Positions 52,854 to 64,000 of a stretch of 64,000 nt of DNA are shown here, in pieces (position 1 is the first letter of the stretch; every line of letters begins with the position of its first letter). Source of the DNA: Varroa destructor (lineage: Eukaryota > Arthropoda > Arachnida > Mesostigmata > Varroidae); assembly GCF_002443255.2 (NCBI RefSeq), contig NW_019211457.1:14297353-14361352 (forward strand). The letters are read 5' to 3'. The position numbers were made by a program, and so were the translations under genes. Under the pieces are notes generated by a model, which saw only the letters and a list, made by a program, of their open reading frames with translations, made no database searches and had not been told where the DNA came from.

Positions 52854-55800
52854 TCAGATCGTCCCTGCAGTCAACAGCAGTAACGAAGAGACTGCTCCAA
52901 GCCATGCCGACGGCGCCAGAGGCGAGGCATAACATTTCAGGCTCTGCTGGTAAGCTGTTTCGTCCGAATCGATCGCGTTAACCAGATCCAGTTCCTCGAC
53001 GGGTCGACATTCTTCCGGAGAGCAAAGCTCTTCACAGGCCGGACATACGATGTGTGACGTGTGTAGCCATGCATCTTCATCGACAATTCGAACATAGGAC
53101 TTCTGCCCATTGTAGAGACAACGAATGGACGCATTTGAGCTTAGAATTATCTCAAGTAGGCCATCATGACAACGATACTGAAACAAGACGCCAGTTAATT
53201 AAAATTCACTTTTATCAAAATAACAGCCTTGCCGAATGCATCGTAAAAAGACGACGCGATATTAAAAGCAGTATAGTAGCAGGATTAGCTGTTCGATATG
53301 TATACCGTTTTACGTAAAATATCATTATTGTCTACCATATTTGCTATTTTTCAAACATACGTACTATCATCTGTATAATGAGAAGACTAGAACTGGTTGG
53401 ACTAACATTACAAAAATAGAGGCTCGCATAACGCGCCCAAAACTCTGAAAAATGATTTGGGTCATAAAAGGAAGACAGAGAAGAAAGACACACTGAGTAA
53501 TACTTAGTAATACTTGATGGAACATCTCATCCGCAAACACCTCCAGAAGTATAATTGCACACCCTTTCATTTTCTAAAGTGGCGCTCCAACGGAACAAGA
53601 TAATACATAGGAGTTTGAATAGAACCAGCTGTTTATAGAGACGGATGTATATTTTTTGAACCCTTAATAACAAGGGATCTGAAAAAATAAATATGAGTGA
53701 AAACTGGATTAGGTTACCGCTCGGGTCACTCAAGCCGAGCTCAAGCAGTTTACTATGCCTTGGTATATGGGATCGCGGCAGAGTGACATGGCAGATAATA
53801 CTGTGTCAGGGTTAGAAGGCGCAGGGAAAAGTCATAGTCCCGAGCATGGAACTGGTTCGTCTGAGGAGACGGCAAAGCGGACCAGGCTGATCCCGGCCTG
53901 ATAGTCCCGAGGCACCACTCATTCCTGTCTTTCAGTCTGTAGCACTGTTGAATGAAGATTTCGTCCGATTCGTAGTGAAACGTCAAAAAGGTATTAAGAT
54001 TTAAGGAATGAGTCCAGCCGGCAGGGCTGAGTCCCATACTCGGTCCTCGTATGATAGATATTATATCCGGGTGATGCTGGTCGTACGTGAATTTTTTTAA
54101 ATTTAATCCTCTAAAAAAAATCAGCGAGAACGCTGGGTAGCGGGAGCAATGGTATAATCCGGCTAAGCAGATGCACGTAAGCCCTAGTTCAAAGTTTTCG
54201 TCAGGGTTGTTTAAAGGTTGGTCAAATACGAAAATGTATGCAGCCGAGATACACGTAGGAGTTGTACTCATTTTAAAACAGGTCATTTGTTCTAAAACAG
54301 TATCCTGTATGCACTGGCATAGAGTAACGATTTGTGCCTTTAGAAATGTGTGAATCAGTAAATTTCATAGGTGTATGACATTCTGTCGTAACTGAGTATA
54401 AAGCAGTGCGTATTTTCCGTTTACCTGTCAGTGTGATGAGTTTCGCTTAAAGGAGAATGTTTTCTGTTAAGCCTTCGCGTTGGATGGAAGCGGCTTTATG
54501 CCTTTTCCGGGGCAGTTTTAAAGTTCAGTTTCATCTAAGCCAGTATAAAGCTCCGTACGATGTTAACATCAAATAAAAAGAAAAGACTAGAAGACAGACT
54601 ATTGAAATAATTTTTTGGGCCACTCGAGTCCGTTACTTGGTAATATAACGTTGTTGATAGAATACGTGACCATCTGGCACGAGCGTATCCGTTAGATGGA
54701 TCAAGGAAAAATAGACTTCTTCTAATTAATCATCCTGTAGGCACGTATCACGCACTGATACACTTTTACAAACAACAAACTATAAGGCTTCTAATTACTG
54801 CCCCTGTTAAGTTACTGCTCAGCAAAAAGACCTACTGGTTTGCCGCGTTCTTTTAGCCATTCCTCCACCTTTCCCGCGAGCAAAGCTTCTGCCTTTGTCT
54901 ATTAGCGGCCGGTCGCTTTTATACCTTATTCTGGACGTATTAAACTTGGACGGATCAAGCCTGTTTTCCTTGCCACTACAGTGCTTTATGCTGTACCTAT
55001 TTTTACTGTCGTTACTGCTAAACATAATGATAATCATCCATCGTTACGCTGGCCTGTACCCTATACATTCTTATCTTCATTGTTTCCTTTCTGTTCTTTA
55101 CTTACCTGATAACATGCAGAGCCCCAACTTTGCCAGTGTCGGACTTGCTCACATGTCGATTCTTTCCAGCGTCCGGTGTCGAAGCAAGCTGAATGTTGGC
55201 CATATCGTTCGAGGGCAAAATTTTTACCCCTATCTGGCTGATTAGTCTCATACGAACAATCGCTGTTCCGACCCGAATTCTGCCAAGTGAACTCCTGTAA
55301 TGGGCAAATTATCGTTCTGTCGTACAGGTAGAGTCCAAAACCCCTGTGGCAAACAATTTGACCTTGTCTATTTCTAAAGCACTGACACGCTTGTCCAAAG
55401 GTTTCTTGCTAATGCGGACCATAGACAAAACCGTTTCGTCCTTACTTCGCATATAATATGTACGCAAATTTTCTTGCGCATAGAAATTTCTAAATGAGGT
55501 ACGTCAAGGTAAGTTAACGGAATGAAATTACCCTAAGTTATGAGAATCAACATAGAAGCTTCAGTTTTTACAAAGTCTTCGGACTAAAGTTTCACTTAGA
55601 TTAAAAGAAAGCGAAGGACAGCTTTTAGTAGAAAGGCAACAGGGAAGTTGGAGACGAACGAATTCGCCCAAACTTTTACTTCCACACCGACACATTTGCG
55701 AAAGTTGAACGTGTTATCCTTCTACTATTAGGGTAGCACAATGTTCAACAGTACCAGCAGCTATAATTGAGAGTGTCTGTTAGTTGACATCCATATATAA

Positions 55801-58800
55801 AAAAAAAAAATTAGCTAATTCAAGGCCCTCAATAGAAAAAAGACAACTATGATGTGTGTGTATTTTTTTTGTTTTGCATTTAAGCACAAAACATTCGCCA
55901 GCCAAAAACAACTCTTAACTTAACTACGAATCTACAAAGGATCACTTGCCTGAACAAAAGGGCAATAATCAGCAAGTGCGACGGAACCACCAAAACTTGC
56001 CGCGTAGTCGCCACCGATTCCATCGATCTGCTCAAAAAATCGATATTCTTTCGGAAGAGGCTGTAAATACAGAATCAATAAACATTGAAACGAAAAATTC
56101 ATGAATGGCACTAAAAGCTGCGGGAGTATGATTAAGCTTAAATTGTGGACTTTGCTTATTCGAGGGATAAGCTTTCCGAGGAAGGCTAGGTTCGATTTTC
56201 GCAACCAGTTAGATTGACGAGGCAAAAAAGCGCTGTCGGAATTACATTTCGAAACCTCGATCATGCCGGACAACAACAAAACTTTGCTAAGTGCTAGTAT
56301 ATTTTTAATAGCGACATCCTCAAAAGGCTTTTTAGACGTTCTCTAAGCATCTTCATTTTATCTAGGTGGATCCGATTTCTGCCCATGTGCGGACCCGAAG
56401 CAAAGACCAACCTTTGTCAAGTAATGAACGAGATTACAGAGCGCGACAGCGCTTCGGGTAGCTGTACATGTTGTACGTAGTGGATTTCTTTTAACAGAAT
56501 CACAATAGGGCGCAGGGCTTTGGCCCTGCAAACGGCGCAATCTCATCCACTCGTAACAGGACATGTTGGTAAAATTGCAGCCAAGATTCCGACCCCATTG
56601 AAGCGGATCATAACCGGAAGACGCCCAATACCTGTAAAAACACCAATAACAAAAAATGTGGTCATTTACTTTATTCCGATTTTCACTTTCTCTTTCTCAT
56701 TAAAATGTCCTCTTTTTTTGAACCTGAACCGCTGTCCGAATTTACTTTATGTGTGAAGTTTTATGGCCTTATAATAAAAAGACAGCAGGATAGAGTATGG
56801 GCACTCATAAAAAAATAGCAGACGTTACCAGCTCTTGTGAAGTGACATTGAATTCTGTTTGAGGTGGTGATTTTCAAGCGTTTGAAGGCTAGTGCTAGGT
56901 TCATTGTCGTCTCTAGGAAATCTATCGCAGAGCGTGATGAAACAGTTAATGTATTGATTTACATACTTTCCGCTTGTACACAGTATTGTTCTGTGATGTG
57001 CAAAAATTAGTGATAATCTCTGAACTATACCATCCGGTGTCTTCCATCAATGCAAAGGTTATGCGTGAATAGGCCGGGTTCTGTGTGTTGGTGCCAGTCA
57101 TAGCTTCATTTTCAAACAATCGCTTTTCCCAGTGCGTCAAACGTGTTCCATCGTCCCCCTGGTCTTCAAGTTCAGCGCCTGAAAAATACAACGTCAAACG
57201 GTGGGACACTTGTTCTTACAGAGGCGTGGCTGCCCGCTAATTTTAAGGAGACGTAGTGGTCTAAATTCGGTCCCGGTCGTAGAAACATTTCGTGTCGTGC
57301 TTGGGACTAGCTAGGCCTGACAGCTCAAGTACCGGACATCAAACACGGAAAACAAAAAAGTAAGCTTCAAATAAAAACTATTTCTCCTCCTAGTTTTTTT
57401 TTTTTCGCAGAGACTCATCAATCTTAGGAAAGCACCAGCCTTCATATAATTTGTAACTTAAACGTTTTATCTAGATGCCTACATAATACTGGTTTCTAAG
57501 CTGCCTGCTTGTCACTTACTCCTGGCAGCTTAGCAGATATCTTCCTTTAGCTTTAACTGCAGATACGTACACTAAAAACAGTAAAACTCTAATTTTATAC
57601 TTTATGAAAAGATAAGGCTATTTTCCTGTCAGATCCACGTTCTTTTCATATTTTTATCCTTGTCTTATAAGCAACGGCATGTTAGTAAGGAGTTACACCG
57701 GATCTGTGGTATTTGGACGATGGCATTCATATGTCATCGAGAATTACGACTCTGACATTGACACTTTGTTAACTTTGGCAGCCCCTCTGGCATTAGTTGG
57801 ACACTCTCACTGAATGCAGCTGACTGTTGCATGCTGTAGTTGATAAGTTCGACCAAACACGGCTCCCCTTCAACTATTTTTGAACTTAATTGAAACTTAT
57901 GTTTAGCCACAGGTAGCAAACTTTTCAGAGTAACTTCTATCAAGTGGTGCCGTTCGACTGGGTGCTCGTGTAAAATGGCTGAACTGGTTAGTTCCTTTGG
58001 AAAGGAGTGTTGAAGCGGTGTCGGATGTTTACAGATCTCCATATTTCTAGTCACTCGAATGTCTCGAACAACTTCGTATACGAATTCTGGCGTGAGGAAA
58101 TAAGTACAGTACGTGTACATGTAAGATCAGAAAAATATTACTATGTTTTCCTAGTTGTTAGGACCAGACAAATATTTGGTTTTGCTACCTGTTACAAGGA
58201 ACGATCAAGAATAGATGAAAAAAGGGGAACCCCTCTGGCTCGGATAATTATCGTTGGCCTACACGTTGTCTTTTCTTCGTACTTACCTATGAGATCAGAG
58301 CAACGGAAGTGCTCTCTAACTGCTTGTTGCACCCGTGGGGTAACGACGTAGTAGCGTTTCTTTGTTAAGAGACCAGCTGTTGTCAACCAGGGCATGTCAA
58401 CGCTACGCACAATTCGATCATTCCATCGGTGAACCATTAACCTATTATTCAGCAATTGTAAAAAACGTACGCATCTATTTTATATTGTGTGATAGTGCTA
58501 CCTATCAGGTTTTGACGTTGATGTATGGTACGCAATTCCGGGCAATTTCGACCGAGGATTCGGCACGAGTAGTCAGACGTTTTTTTTAACAATTTACCAC
58601 ATTTTATTTACAAACGAAGACTACAGAACTGAATTCAGCATTCGTTAATGCAGCACCATATGAATGGCACCACGACAACCCTTCGCACTAATCTTTACCA
58701 CTCTATGCGCAAAAGCTCTTTAGCCGTACCAAACCAAGCGTAATTCCGTTATGAAACATGTTGTGATTTTGTCCTAAGATCGGGTTCTGCCCGACTTAAC

Positions 58801-60444
58801 TAATTTTTTGTCCAATTTCCTTTGCCAGATAACTATACATGCAACCTACACGAATACAAGCTGACCTTGTACCATGTAACCTTCGGCGTCGTAGAACTGT
58901 GGCACCTTTATTCAATTGTTTCCAGCCCACTTGAGTGTTTCGTTTTAATTAATCTCATCGGTGTAATAGTGAGTGTACAAAACACCCCGATAGATGTAGA
59001 GCAACAGATAACTACGGCGTCTCTGCAGGGTTGAGTTACCGACGCGTTTTGGTGGATCTGCTTGGAGAACACCAGATTTAGCCAAATCCTTCAGAAACAG
59101 GCATGGCCTTCTTTTATCGTCCACAGATGCGAACTAAAAACGATCGGTCTCATTGTTGAATCAACAAACAGATCAGATTTTGGGCTAAGCTGAGCCCTCT
59201 GAGCGCCGATATCTTCATAGGCACTGCCTGTATTGATGTAGGCAGCCATTCCAAGCGGGCTTTTGTACATGAGGGCGTACCTGTTGAACTTCACTTCCCA
59301 CACATACAGCTTGGTCAAAATTAAATTGGTAAAGTACTTTCGTATAGGTTGCATTATAGGAAAAAACAAGCGATATGTTACATCAGACCAGACTCTACGC
59401 ACTGAATACGAATTGGCTTCAACTGCATACTTTCCTCTTGATTTGTAAGGCAATATATTTGATGCTTGGTGCATAGAACTGCGTGTTTTTGCAAGCTAAG
59501 CTTGGAGAGCCTTTCTACTAGATTGCATATATTGTGTCCGATGATTTTGTGAGCGATTAACAATTAAGAGAGGAAAACTGTGGGTCATCTGGTTTTGTTG
59601 TACATTTTTTGCTATAAACACTACTATTTTGCCGTCAATTAGTACAGCAACATCTATGACAGGTACATAGAAAGTTGTTGTTACTATTATTTTGTTAGAA
59701 AGAGTGTCAAGATCAATTTGTTGCTGTTAAACTTACTCCTCGTCAATATCCGGCCGTCCGGTAGCCGTAATTCGTTCACTGAGTGGTTTGCCGTCATCAT
59801 CTCGAAAGAACGCGAACAAGCTTACGGAAAAGCCCAACGCATGAAGCACCTGGAAAGCAACCCAACAATTACTGGAATAACCAAACGTGGATCAAGATGG
59901 ACGTGGTTCCTTGATGACATGGCCAAAAATGATTTCAGTTATCGATGCTGTGTACCGCTTTATTTCGCATTAACTATGAAACGCAAATGAAACATGGACG
60001 CGTTCAAATTCTAGTTACAATGTGAAAAGAGGCCAAAATGGAAGCTGAATGAACAGTACATTTCGATAGAAGTAAAATCAGGAACTATGAGAATACCTGC
60101 CACTTCTGCAACCTTACCGCAGGAAAAAGTCCCAATAAGAAAAGTAGGCTCGAATCGCTGTACGGATGTATTTATAGTAATTTATAGAATGGGCAACAGC
60201 AGTACGCAGGACAAACAACTATTAGAGAAACATTGAAATATTACACTTGAACACAGTATGCAACGCGGGAATCCCGATCTGTCGAAATGAGGAAACTTAC
60301 CTCGTGTTTTACAGTAGATAAAAGCGTACGAATATGCTGTTCGTCAGGAAGTAGCGTTGAAGGACAGAGGTTAGCGTGTCCGGCAATCGGACGGTCGAAG
60401 TCCGTTTCCTGCTGACAGTGAACTGCGTATGCGATTGTTTCCCC
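52854..60444 (-). CDS. LMLN: Leishmanolysin-like (invadolysin) metallopeptidase M8, 3' eight exons (5'-partial)
   Basis: Zinc metallopeptidase of family M8. Exons (minus): 60444-60301, 59849-59737, 58441-58287, 57178-57031, 56631-56412, 56060-55950, 55294-55106 and 53177-52854, all phases consistent, giving 467 residues. Exon 1 here has [19 protein letters not shown] and ends in KHE; the next begins VLHALGFS, giving the zinc-binding [10 protein letters not shown]. The third zinc His and Met-turn are in [62 protein letters not shown] and Cys-rich repeats follow as in animal invadolysin. Animal proteins are about 650-700 residues, so roughly 200 N-terminal residues are missing to the right. The last residues ([16 protein letters not shown]) form a hydrophobic tail, possibly for a GPI anchor. 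One intron (after 55950) uses a GC donor. Confidence 0.93.
53178..55105 (-). other. Last intron of the metallopeptidase gene
   Basis: 1.9 kb between phase-0 exons. It contains a 177-codon minus-strand ORF (53753-54286) that I do not recognise, in a locally GC-richer patch with a repeated 11-mer (ATAGTCCCGAG at 53834 and 53901). No splice evidence links it to the flanking gene. Confidence 0.6.
57734..58102 (-). other. Unassigned ORF in a metallopeptidase intron, possible alternative terminal exon
   Basis: Inside the intron 57179-58286. After an acceptor-like TTCCTCACGCCAG the sequence stays open for about 120 codons to a TGA at 57734. That acceptor happens to be in the same phase (1) as the preceding exon's donor, so splicing into it would give a shorter protein lacking the third zinc ligand. 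The residues (for example [16 protein letters not shown]) look protein-like but match no family I know. Chance is a real alternative. Confidence 0.3.
58442..59736 (-). other. Metallopeptidase intron
   Basis: About 1.3 kb GT-AG intron, interrupting a GAG codon between DE and LMVHRW. It contains a 127-codon ORF (59091-59474 minus) without recognisable features, probably chance. The preceding intron (59850-60300) is empty. Confidence 0.75.
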
Positions 60445-63400
60445 CTGAAAACAAAATAGTTAAACATTTTAATTACTAGAATCGGTCATGGCAAACTAGT
60501 AACTAATATATTCAAGGAAAGTAAGTTAAAGACCGATTCAAGAGGAACTTATTGGGTAGCTAAATGCTACATAAGTAGAATTTTTCAATTAATAAGTAAT
60601 GGATACCATGGTTAGCTGGTGCCAAAAATAATCTGTAAATTAAAATATTAAATTAGAACAAAAGAAGTGTTTTGTTGCTTTTGTTGTTGACTGATAAGAG
60701 AGACGCCAAAGCCATATGCATCCGAGAAATTTGCCGACCCAACTATTATCGTGGCTTTCCTTTATAAGTATACTTTTCCGGAAAAAACAGAACATACTCA
60801 AGGAACAGCGTCTACAAACTTGACGCAAAAACACTTGTTTCGAAGTGCGTCAAACGCAATGAAGACGAAACTGTGAACGGAGTAAACCGTAAATGAAAAC
60901 TACTCCCGCTCGCGTCGCATCAAATAATGATTCAAACGCTATGTGAGAAACGCAATTTAGATACAGAACACTAAATTTAGGCAAGCACCGTGGCATATGA
61001 CTGCTACTAAAAACATACCAACGTTAGGAAAATTTGACTTTATTTCTATGTGAAATAGTAAACAAACAAAAAATCAACAATAAAAGTAGACAATTAGTTT
61101 TTACATCAAGGCCATCATATTTAGATTTTACGTTAATCTGAACTCACGTAATATCCTGCTCAACTCTAGGATATTTTTGAAGCGCATAAGGTCTAATACA
61201 GGTTACAAACCCATTAGAACAGCATACGTATATTGACGACGTATATATGGGACGCGATCAGGAATGTGAACATCTGTTCTATGACGGCATAGTATATTAT
61301 ATATTAAAATCAACAATATAAATATAGCAGTCTGTGGCATAAAATAGGTAGAGCCAGTTTCTCTATATATCATAAAACCCAAATATATCTAATACAAAGC
61401 ATGTATACTTGTTAATGATATACGTCTGCCTTTTGATGTAACTTCATTTAGCAAGTTCGTTAACAATACTCTCGCATAAAGGACTTCAGTCCATTAGACT
61501 GTTTCTGCCGTTCAGGCCATCGTGAAACTTGCATTCAGTGTCCTAAAATTATGCTCCCGCAGTAGCCTATTAATAATAGTCATTCGTAGAAGGCTTTCTA
61601 GTGATCTTATTCTAGGTACTTCTACCCGGAAAATACGACCCAATCATTAGGGCTCCAGCTATTTGACAAGCTATTTAGCTTGTCAAATAGCTGGAAATAG
61701 CTAAGTACATAGAGATACGGAAAATAGCAATGACAAGCTTCGGATGATCAGACATTACGCTGTAGCATCATTTATACAGTAATTTATAGGCGTGATCGAA
61801 TGGGAAATCCAGCCCACGACGAAGGGACTACCATATGTGTGTGAGACGGTGGGTGGCCTTCGGATGCCGTCGATAAAAAACAATTAGCCTGTTTAACTAA
61901 GGAACTTGGTAAACGTCATTATGAAGATTGCAATGATTTATTGGGTTATCTCGTTGGCAAACGAGTGAGGATTTCAACTTAGGCAATGTTATTTGTTGTT
62001 ACTGAGCAGGGCCAAGAATAAAAAAAGAAATATATGCTTTATTTTGTTAGGGAACTATTTTACAACCTTCCGGAATCAGGATGATCCCATTAGTGTTTTT
62101 TTAACAACTCTAAAAACACCTTGCGGTCACATCACACCTGAGTATGCGCGTACGCAGAGATCTGGGTCACTTGGGAAATTTCTACCGACTGGACCGAGTT
62201 GGGGCAAGTTCAACAATAGCGAAGCCAATGTTATTTGACAAGTTTCATACGAACTACGAGTGACGAATCTCAAAGTTACAATTGTATGAGCTGCGGATCA
62301 GGCGATTTTGTCTTGCCTTTTTTCAACTAATTTTATAGAGGAACCCCTCAGTGGGAAGGTAGAGGAACAAGCGATAGCACAGCATAACGCGAAGTAAATG
62401 CCACTCAGTAATTAATTTGGTTATCGATTACGTTTTACGTTGGATGTAGGGCATTAGTACTAAAAAATTCAACGACAGCGAACCGAGTTAAGTAAATGCT
62501 AGGTAACCATTGGGCCTCGGAAGGCAGGGCTTCAGACAACACCCAAACGACACGCTGAGGCTTAAAAGGGGCCTGTTTTAAGTCATGATTTGCACCTTAT
62601 CTGTGCACACTCAGTTTAAGGTTCGTATGGCCTTGTGCTCGAGTATAGGCCTAACGCTCTTCCGCGCGTCAAGCGGTACCCTTCTAAGCTAAACATAGGC
62701 GATTAGCGACGGCTACAGAGGGCTGAAAATACTCTGGTGACAAGCTGGACTCTGAAGAGAGACCTCAAGGCCTTTACGGTACGTTGCGCGCTATGCAAAT
62801 AAAATCGTGTTTCTTGCTTTAATATATTGGGTTCATAGACAGCTGCAAAAAGACACCGCAGCGAAATAGCTGAGCGCCCTGTGCTAACTATGGGCTAACC
62901 GTGGCTCCGAAGATTTACGGGAAATAAGCGTGTGCTCTTTCAACACTGAACGAACGAGATGATGGCTCTCATTTGAAACACTAGCTTCTAACACCATGGA
63001 CGAAAGAAATCCACAGGACAAATGCTTACATATGAAACTAACAGCATCATAAGACTATATTATGATGATATTGCCATAAGATAAACATAACATAGGGAGT
63101 ATTCTTCGCGCAAAGAATGCTCTTTACTCTTTTGAGTATCAATAATTATTTATAACTATTTTGGTAAGATAAAATGTAAATATCTTTAAAAAAAAAACAA
63201 ATATTATACTCCATACGCAAGTTCATAGACATGCCTTCAAACAACGATAGATAAAATAGTATAGACGTGCATATGTGCGCCATATAATAAACAAATACTG
63301 AACGTTGCAATAAATTAGGTCGAACTTACTGACAGTGTCATGATCCCTAGAGATGATTGCGCTAGAGTGATATCTTTTATTTGATATATTCTAACGATCC

Positions 63401-64000
63401 GTCCATTCCTGTCCTAGTCGGAACACTGGGTGGCCTATGAGAGCCAGCATCATCTATTTCCGACAAAAAACAATTCCGCCATATCTATATGAATAGAATA
63501 AATCTAAGAGGGTTATTCTATTTATGAATTGAGGAAATGTTCCGTAAAAGCAGGAATCTAGATGAATATGGTGTTTCTTTTGCGACTCGGCCTCGACTAT
63601 TTCCTCTATTTGGACTTAACTCGCTTAACTCATAGAAATGGAAAGTAGACCGCATCATGAATGAATCAGACATTTTGATAGGACTTTCACCTTTGTTAGA
63701 ACGCCGCTTCATGGACCCTCGTACTAGTCCGGTCCGAACATTGAGGAGCGTTCCCGAGCTGGAACCGTGTTATAAGCTACGGTACACATAAACTATGGGA
63801 TAAGTGATCTAATTCGTATCGAATTCAGAAACACTGCAATTCGAAAGTAATTTTCATATAGGAAAAGCGAAATACAGAGACTCCAACAGTTGTTTAACGT
63901 GACTGAATTGGGCCCGGTCAACCAGACACAGATACAGATCCATCCGTACTTGCATTCGTGTCATACAATGAAGAATAGAAGATTGGGCGTTGACTGTAGC
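60445..64000 (-). other. Metallopeptidase upstream intron reaching the window edge
   Basis: 3.5 kb upstream of the first visible metallopeptidase exon (acceptor TTTTCAG at 60445). I searched the minus strand for the expected N-terminal M8 segments and found none, so it is probably one long intron. It contains a perfect 18-bp inverted repeat (61655-61694) and short ORFs only. Confidence 0.55.
61655..61694. repeat. Perfect 18-bp inverted repeat, 4-base spacer
   Basis: CCAGCTATTTGACAAGCT, then ATTT, then the exact reverse complement. It would form a stable hairpin in DNA or RNA. No gene model requires it. Confidence 0.9.

Noticed and set aside
54895..55245. 116-codon plus-strand ORF
   Set aside because: Antisense shadow of the metallopeptidase exon 55294-55106, which matches the M8 family on the other strand.
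59091..59474. 127-codon minus-strand ORF in a metallopeptidase intron
   Set aside because: No recognisable motif; the conserved protein joins 59737 to 58441 in phase without it.
61490..61560. Plus-strand CFCRSGHRETC, reminiscent of a retroviral zinc knuckle
   Set aside because: The spacing is wrong (C-x-C instead of C-x2-C), the open frame is short, and no gag or pol sequence is nearby.
63880..64000. Minus-strand open segment at the right edge
   Set aside because: It does not match the expected N-terminal part of the M8 peptidase and has no clear splice sites.

Overview
This is a nuclear animal genome window: AT-rich, with spliced genes (GT-AG introns, mostly 70-1000 bp), (TA)n microsatellites and a decayed mariner transposon. 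The gene set and the mariner copy suggest an arthropod. A mite or other chelicerate is possible, but the sequence does not settle it. No rRNA genes, CRISPR arrays or operons are present. Most real genes are invisible as long ORFs, so I rebuilt them by joining exons with matching splice phases.

Layout, left to right. (1) 11-1646 (+): last three exons of OSTC, a subunit of the ER oligosaccharyltransferase. (2) 2730-6174 (-): a complete four-exon F-box/leucine-rich-repeat protein (671 aa), convergent with OSTC. (3) 9116-12539 (-): five-exon GPN-loop GTPase GPN3, with a dead mariner transposon (10392-11192) inside one intron and an apparent one-base frame error at a G4 run (11640-11643). (4) 15427-18132 (-): a two-exon insulin-like peptide precursor (150 aa) with B chain, C peptide, an Arg6 cleavage site and an A chain carrying extra cysteines and unusual spacing. 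(5) 26400-47280 (+), with a probable non-coding leader exon ending at 23746: the complete alpha subunit of the Ral GTPase-activating protein complex, 37 coding exons and 2252 aa. (6) 52854-60444 (-): the last eight exons of an invadolysin/leishmanolysin-like metallopeptidase (M8). Its N-terminal exons must lie beyond the right edge.

The genes are ordinary single-copy animal genes without an obvious common pathway. Insulin-like signalling and RalGAP both belong to growth control, but their adjacency looks incidental. Intergenic stretches at 6.2-9.1, 12.5-15.4, 18.1-23.2 and 47.3-52.8 kb hold simple repeats and chance ORFs only.

The most interesting item is the insulin-like peptide: eight cysteines outside the signal peptide instead of six, and seven residues instead of three between the CC pair and the next A-chain cysteine. 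Other points worth checking are the GPN3 frame break, a GC-AG intron in the metallopeptidase gene, an in-frame candidate alternative terminal exon in the same gene, a tRNA-like relic beside a long (TA)n array, and two perfect palindromes.
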